From Shinella sp. SUS2 (GTDB taxonomy: Bacteria; Pseudomonadota; Alphaproteobacteria; Rhizobiales; Rhizobiaceae), in contig NZ_KQ410741.1 in the NCBI RefSeq assembly GCF_001262505.1, positions 1-64,000 on the forward strand: DNA of 64,000 bases, given 5' to 3'. A program made the position numbers and the translations under genes. Under the pieces are notes generated by a model. It was given only the letters and a program-made list of their open reading frames with translations. It was not told the DNA's origin and searched no databases. Below, in pieces: positions 61,421 to 64,000 of this stretch; the stretch's first letter is position 1, and each line of letters opens with the position of its first letter.

Positions 61421-61642
61421 ATGCCGATCACCGTTTACTCCAAGCCCGCCTGCGTTCAATGCTCAGCGACCACCCGCGCGCTCGACCGCCACGGCATCGA
61501 TTACAGTGTCGTCGATATCTCCGAGAATGCAGATGCCTTCGCGCTCGTGCAGGGCCTCGGCTACCGTCAGGTTCCCGTCGTCGTTGCCGGTGAGCAGCAT
61601 TGGGCCGGTTTCCGCCCTGATATGATCAGCGCACTGGCCTGA
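61421..61642 (+). CDS. nrdH: Glutaredoxin-like protein NrdH
   Basis: 73 residues. Redox motif CVQC in ITVYSKPACVQCSATTRAL, and the typical LGYRQVPVVV and HWAGFRPD segments. It reduces the class Ib ribonucleotide reductase, being recharged by thioredoxin reductase. First gene of the operon under the cobalamin riboswitch. Confidence 0.95.
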   Translation: MPITVYSKPACVQCSATTRALDRHGIDYSVVDISENADAFALVQGLGYRQVPVVVAGEQHWAGFRPDMISALA

Positions 61643-61652
61643 GGGCGGGGCG

Positions 61653-62048
61653 ATGGGTGAGCTCGTCTATTTCTCCTCCCGGTCGGAAAACACCCATTGC
61701 TTCGTGCAAAAGCTCGGCCTCCCGGCCTCCCGCATTCCCCTTCGCGCCGACGAGGCGCTGAGGGCGCGCGCGCCCTTCGTCCTCGTCGTGCCGACCTATT
61801 GCGGCCAGGATGGCAAAGGCGCCGTTCCCAAGCAGGTGATCCGCTTCCTCAATGATGCGGAAAACCGCGCGAACCTTCGCGGCGTGATTGCCGCGGGCAA
61901 CAGCAATTTCGGGGCGACCTTCGGGCTCGCCGGCGACGTCATCTCCGCCAAGTGCGGTGTGCCGTATCTCTACCGCTTCGAGCTTCTCGGCATGGATGAG
62001 GACGTCGACAACGTCAGACAGGGACTGGAACGATTTTGGACACGATGA
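61653..62048 (+). CDS. nrdI: NrdI flavodoxin-like protein
   Basis: 131 residues. VYFSSRSENTHCFVQKL is the FMN-loop motif, and FVLVVPTYCG, GVIAAGNSNFG and KCGVPYLYRFELLGM are family blocks. It supplies superoxide for assembly of the manganese-tyrosyl cofactor of NrdF. Overlaps nrdE by four bases (ATGA). Confidence 0.95.
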   Translation: MGELVYFSSRSENTHCFVQKLGLPASRIPLRADEALRARAPFVLVVPTYCGQDGKGAVPKQVIRFLNDAENRANLRGVIAAGNSNFGATFGLAGDVISAKCGVPYLYRFELLGMDEDVDNVRQGLERFWTR

Positions 62049-64000
62049 CGCTCGAGAAACCGACGAAGACGCCGGAAATCACCGCGCTGGACTATCATGC
62101 GCTGAACGCGATGCTGAACCTTTACGATGAGGATGGAAAAATCCAGCTCGACAAGGACCGGCAGGCGGCAAAGCAATACTTCCTCCAGCACGTCAACCAG
62201 AACACGGTCTTCTTCCACAATCTCAGGGAAAAGCTCGATTATCTGGTGACCGAAGGGTACTACGAGCAGGAGGTGCTCGACCAGTATTCCTTCAACTTCG
62301 TACGCGATCTCTTCGACCACGCCTATGACAAGAAGTTCCGATTCCCGACCTTCCTCGGCGCGTTCAAGTACTACACGTCCTATACGCTGAAGACCTTCGA
62401 CGGAAAGCGCTACCTTGAGCGCTACGAGGACCGCGTCTGCATGGTGGCGATGACGCTGGCGCGCGGCAGCGAGCAGCTTGCCCGCGATCTCGTCGATGAG
62501 ATCATTTCTGGCCGTTTCCAGCCGGCAACGCCGACCTTCCTCAATGCCGGCAAGAAACAGCGCGGCGAGCTCGTCTCGTGCTTCCTGTTGCGCATCGAGG
62601 ACAACATGGAAAGCATCGGCCGCTCGATCAATTCGGCGCTCCAGCTTTCCAAGCGGGGCGGCGGTGTCGCGCTCTCCCTCACCAACCTTCGCGAGATGGG
62701 CGCGCCGATCAAGCAGATCGAGAACCAGTCGTCGGGCGTCATCCCTGTCATGAAGCTGCTGGAGGACAGTTTCTCCTATGCCAACCAGCTCGGTGCGCGG
62801 CAGGGGGCGGGGGCGGTCTATCTCCATGCCCATCATCCCGACATCCTGCGTTTCCTCGACACCAAGCGCGAGAATGCCGATGAGAAGATCCGCATCAAGA
62901 CCCTGTCGCTCGGCGTCGTTATCCCCGACATCACCTTCGAGCTCGCTCGCAACAACGATGACATGTATCTGTTCTCGCCGCATGACATCGAACGCGTTTA
63001 CGGCGTGGCCTTCACCGAGATTTCGGTGACGGAGAAGTACCGCGAGATGGTCGAGGACGGCCGCATCCGCAAGAAGAAGATCAAGGCCCGCGACTTTTTC
63101 CAGATCCTTGCCGAGATCCAGTTCGAGAGCGGCTATCCCTACATCATGTTCGAGGACACGGTGAACCGCGCGAACCCCATCGCCGGCCGCATCACCATGA
63201 GCAATCTTTGCTCGGAGATCCTGCAGGTAAGTGAGGCGAGCGAATTTAACGACGACCTTTCCTATGCCAGGATGGGCAAGGACATTTCGTGCAATCTCGG
63301 CTCGCTCAACATTGCTGCTGCGATGGACTCGCCGGATTTCGGACGAACGATCGAAACCTCGATCCGTGCGCTGACCGCCGTCTCCGAGATGAGCCACATC
63401 TCCTCGGTCCCCTCGGTCGAGAAGGGTAACGACGATAGCCACGCCATCGGCCTCGGCCAGATGAACCTGCACGGCTATCTCGCCCGCGAGCGTATCTTCT
63501 ACGGCTCGGAGGAAGGCATCGACTTCACCAACATCTATTTCTACACGGTGACCTATCACGCCGTCCGCGCCTCCAACCGGCTGGCGGTCGAAAAGGGCGT
63601 TAGCTTCAAGGGATTCGAGAACTCGAAATACGCTTCGGGCGAATACTTTGACAAATATACCGAAGCCGAATGGTTGCCGGTGACGGAGAAGGTGCGGGGC
63701 ATTTTCGAAGAGGCGGGCATTCATATCCCCACGCAGCAGGACTGGCTTGAGCTGAAGGCGGCCGTCATGGACGGCGGCCTCTACAACCAGAACCTCCAGG
63801 CCGTGCCGCCGACGGGCTCGATCTCCTACATCAATCACTCGACGTCCTCGATCCATCCGATCGTCTCGAAGATAGAGATCCGCAAGGAAGGCAAGATCGG
63901 CCGCGTCTACTACCCGGCCGCCTTCATGACCAACGACAATCTCGACTATTACCAGGACGCCTACGAGATCGGCCCGGAGAAGATCATCGACACCTATGCG
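62045..64000 (+). CDS. nrdE: Class Ib ribonucleotide reductase large subunit NrdE (3' end outside window)
   Basis: 652 codons are present and the frame is open at the window edge; NrdE is usually about 715 residues. Substrate-site motifs are visible: ATPTFLNAGKKQRGELVSCFL (first redox Cys), MSNLCSEI, SCNLGSLNIAAAM and VPPTGSISYINHSTSSIHP. It reduces ribonucleoside diphosphates with NrdF, which presumably follows to the right. Expression should depend on B12 status through the riboswitch at 60965. Confidence 0.96.
   Translation, partial: MTLEKPTKTPEITALDYHALNAMLNLYDEDGKIQLDKDRQAAKQYFLQHVNQNTVFFHNLREKLDYLVTEGYYEQEVLDQYSFNFVRDLFDHAYDKKFRFPTFLGAFKYYTSYTLKTFDGKRYLERYEDRVCMVAMTLARGSEQLARDLVDEIISGRFQPATPTFLNAGKKQRGELVSCFLLRIEDNMESIGRSINSALQLSKRGGGVALSLTNLREMGAPIKQIENQSSGVIPVMKLLEDSFSYANQLGARQGAGAVYLHAHHPDILRFLDTKRENADEKIRIKTLSLGVVIPDITFELARNNDDMYLFSPHDIERVYGVAFTEISVTEKYREMVEDGRIRKKKIKARDFFQILAEIQFESGYPYIMFEDTVNRANPIAGRITMSNLCSEILQVSEASEFNDDLSYARMGKDISCNLGSLNIAAAMDSPDFGRTIETSIRALTAVSEMSHISSVPSVEKGNDDSHAIGLGQMNLHGYLARERIFYGSEEGIDFTNIYFYTVTYHAVRASNRLAVEKGVSFKGFENSKYASGEYFDKYTEAEWLPVTEKVRGIFEEAGIHIPTQQDWLELKAAVMDGGLYNQNLQAVPPTGSISYINHSTSSIHPIVSKIEIRKEGKIGRVYYPAAFMTNDNLDYYQDAYEIGPEKIIDTYA

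Noticed and set aside
61970..63856. Long open frame antisense to nrdE
   Set aside because: Shadow of a highly conserved gene; composition is not protein-like.
1..64000. CRISPR array, prophage or rRNA operon
   Set aside because: No regularly spaced repeats, phage structural genes or rRNA sequence were seen while reading the window.

Overview
The window looks like a high-GC Rhizobiales chromosome or large replicon of the Rhizobium/Ensifer/Agrobacterium/Shinella type. This rests on the dense ABC-transporter and sugar-catabolism content, the gene families, codon use and GC-rich coding. The formate dehydrogenase plus selenocysteine block has the order I remember from Sinorhizobium meliloti pSymA. 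No species call is made.

Layout. (1) 1-15125: a carbohydrate uptake and catabolism region. An IS630 transposase tail lies at the left edge and appears to have landed in the first codons of a gene, probably an ABC permease, that follows a sugar-binding protein gene. After it come LacI and DeoR regulators, two Gfo/Idh/MocA oxidoreductases, two TIM-barrel sugar isomerase/epimerases, a class I DeoC/LacD-type aldolase, a PfkB kinase, a MalK-type ATPase, two alpha/beta hydrolases, a pentulose-phosphate 3-epimerase homologue and a ROK kinase. The substrate cannot be read from the sequence. (2) 15126-25479: a complete selenium island: tRNA-Sec(UCA), selB, selA, fdhE, fdoI, fdoH, a fdoG with in-frame UGA (Sec200) and a bSECIS hairpin, and divergent selD. 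It makes a membrane-bound, periplasm-facing Sec formate dehydrogenase. (3) 25632-30294: signalling genes: PAS-PAS-GGDEF-EAL, a Crp/Fnr-family regulator and a soluble globin-coupled chemotaxis transducer. (4) 30712-37785: a second sugar-type cluster led by an unusual fusion of a LacI-type DNA-binding domain to a PfkB kinase, followed by a GATase-like protein, an RbsABC-type importer with a half-size ATPase and two permeases, and an M20 peptidase/deacylase. (5) 37969-52379: a branched-chain-type ABC importer, GntR regulator, hydantoinase/oxoprolinase HyuA-HyuB, a 63-residue four-cysteine protein, GabT-like aminotransferase, GabD-like dehydrogenase, an SDR and, divergently, LivF and L-2-hydroxyglutarate oxidase. 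The order fits lactam or cyclic-amide opening to an omega-amino acid, then transamination and oxidation to a dicarboxylate. (6) 52867-59133: CbpA/CbpM chaperone pair, small genes, then DyP peroxidase with an encapsulin cargo tail, encapsulin, Maf-like pyrophosphatase, an unknown protein and cardiolipin synthase. (7) 59222-64000: Fsr-type MFS exporter, a cold-shock protein, and a cobalamin riboswitch ahead of nrdH-nrdI-nrdE (nrdE runs off the right edge).

The most unusual items are the LacI-PfkB fusion with two dyads upstream of it, the putative lactam operon with its small four-cysteine protein, the encapsulated DyP operon that also carries maf and cls, and the textbook-quality bSECIS element. 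In region 1, shared dyad motifs tie the binding-protein promoter to the ATPase operon and to the DeoR control region. No CRISPR array, rRNA or prophage was seen.
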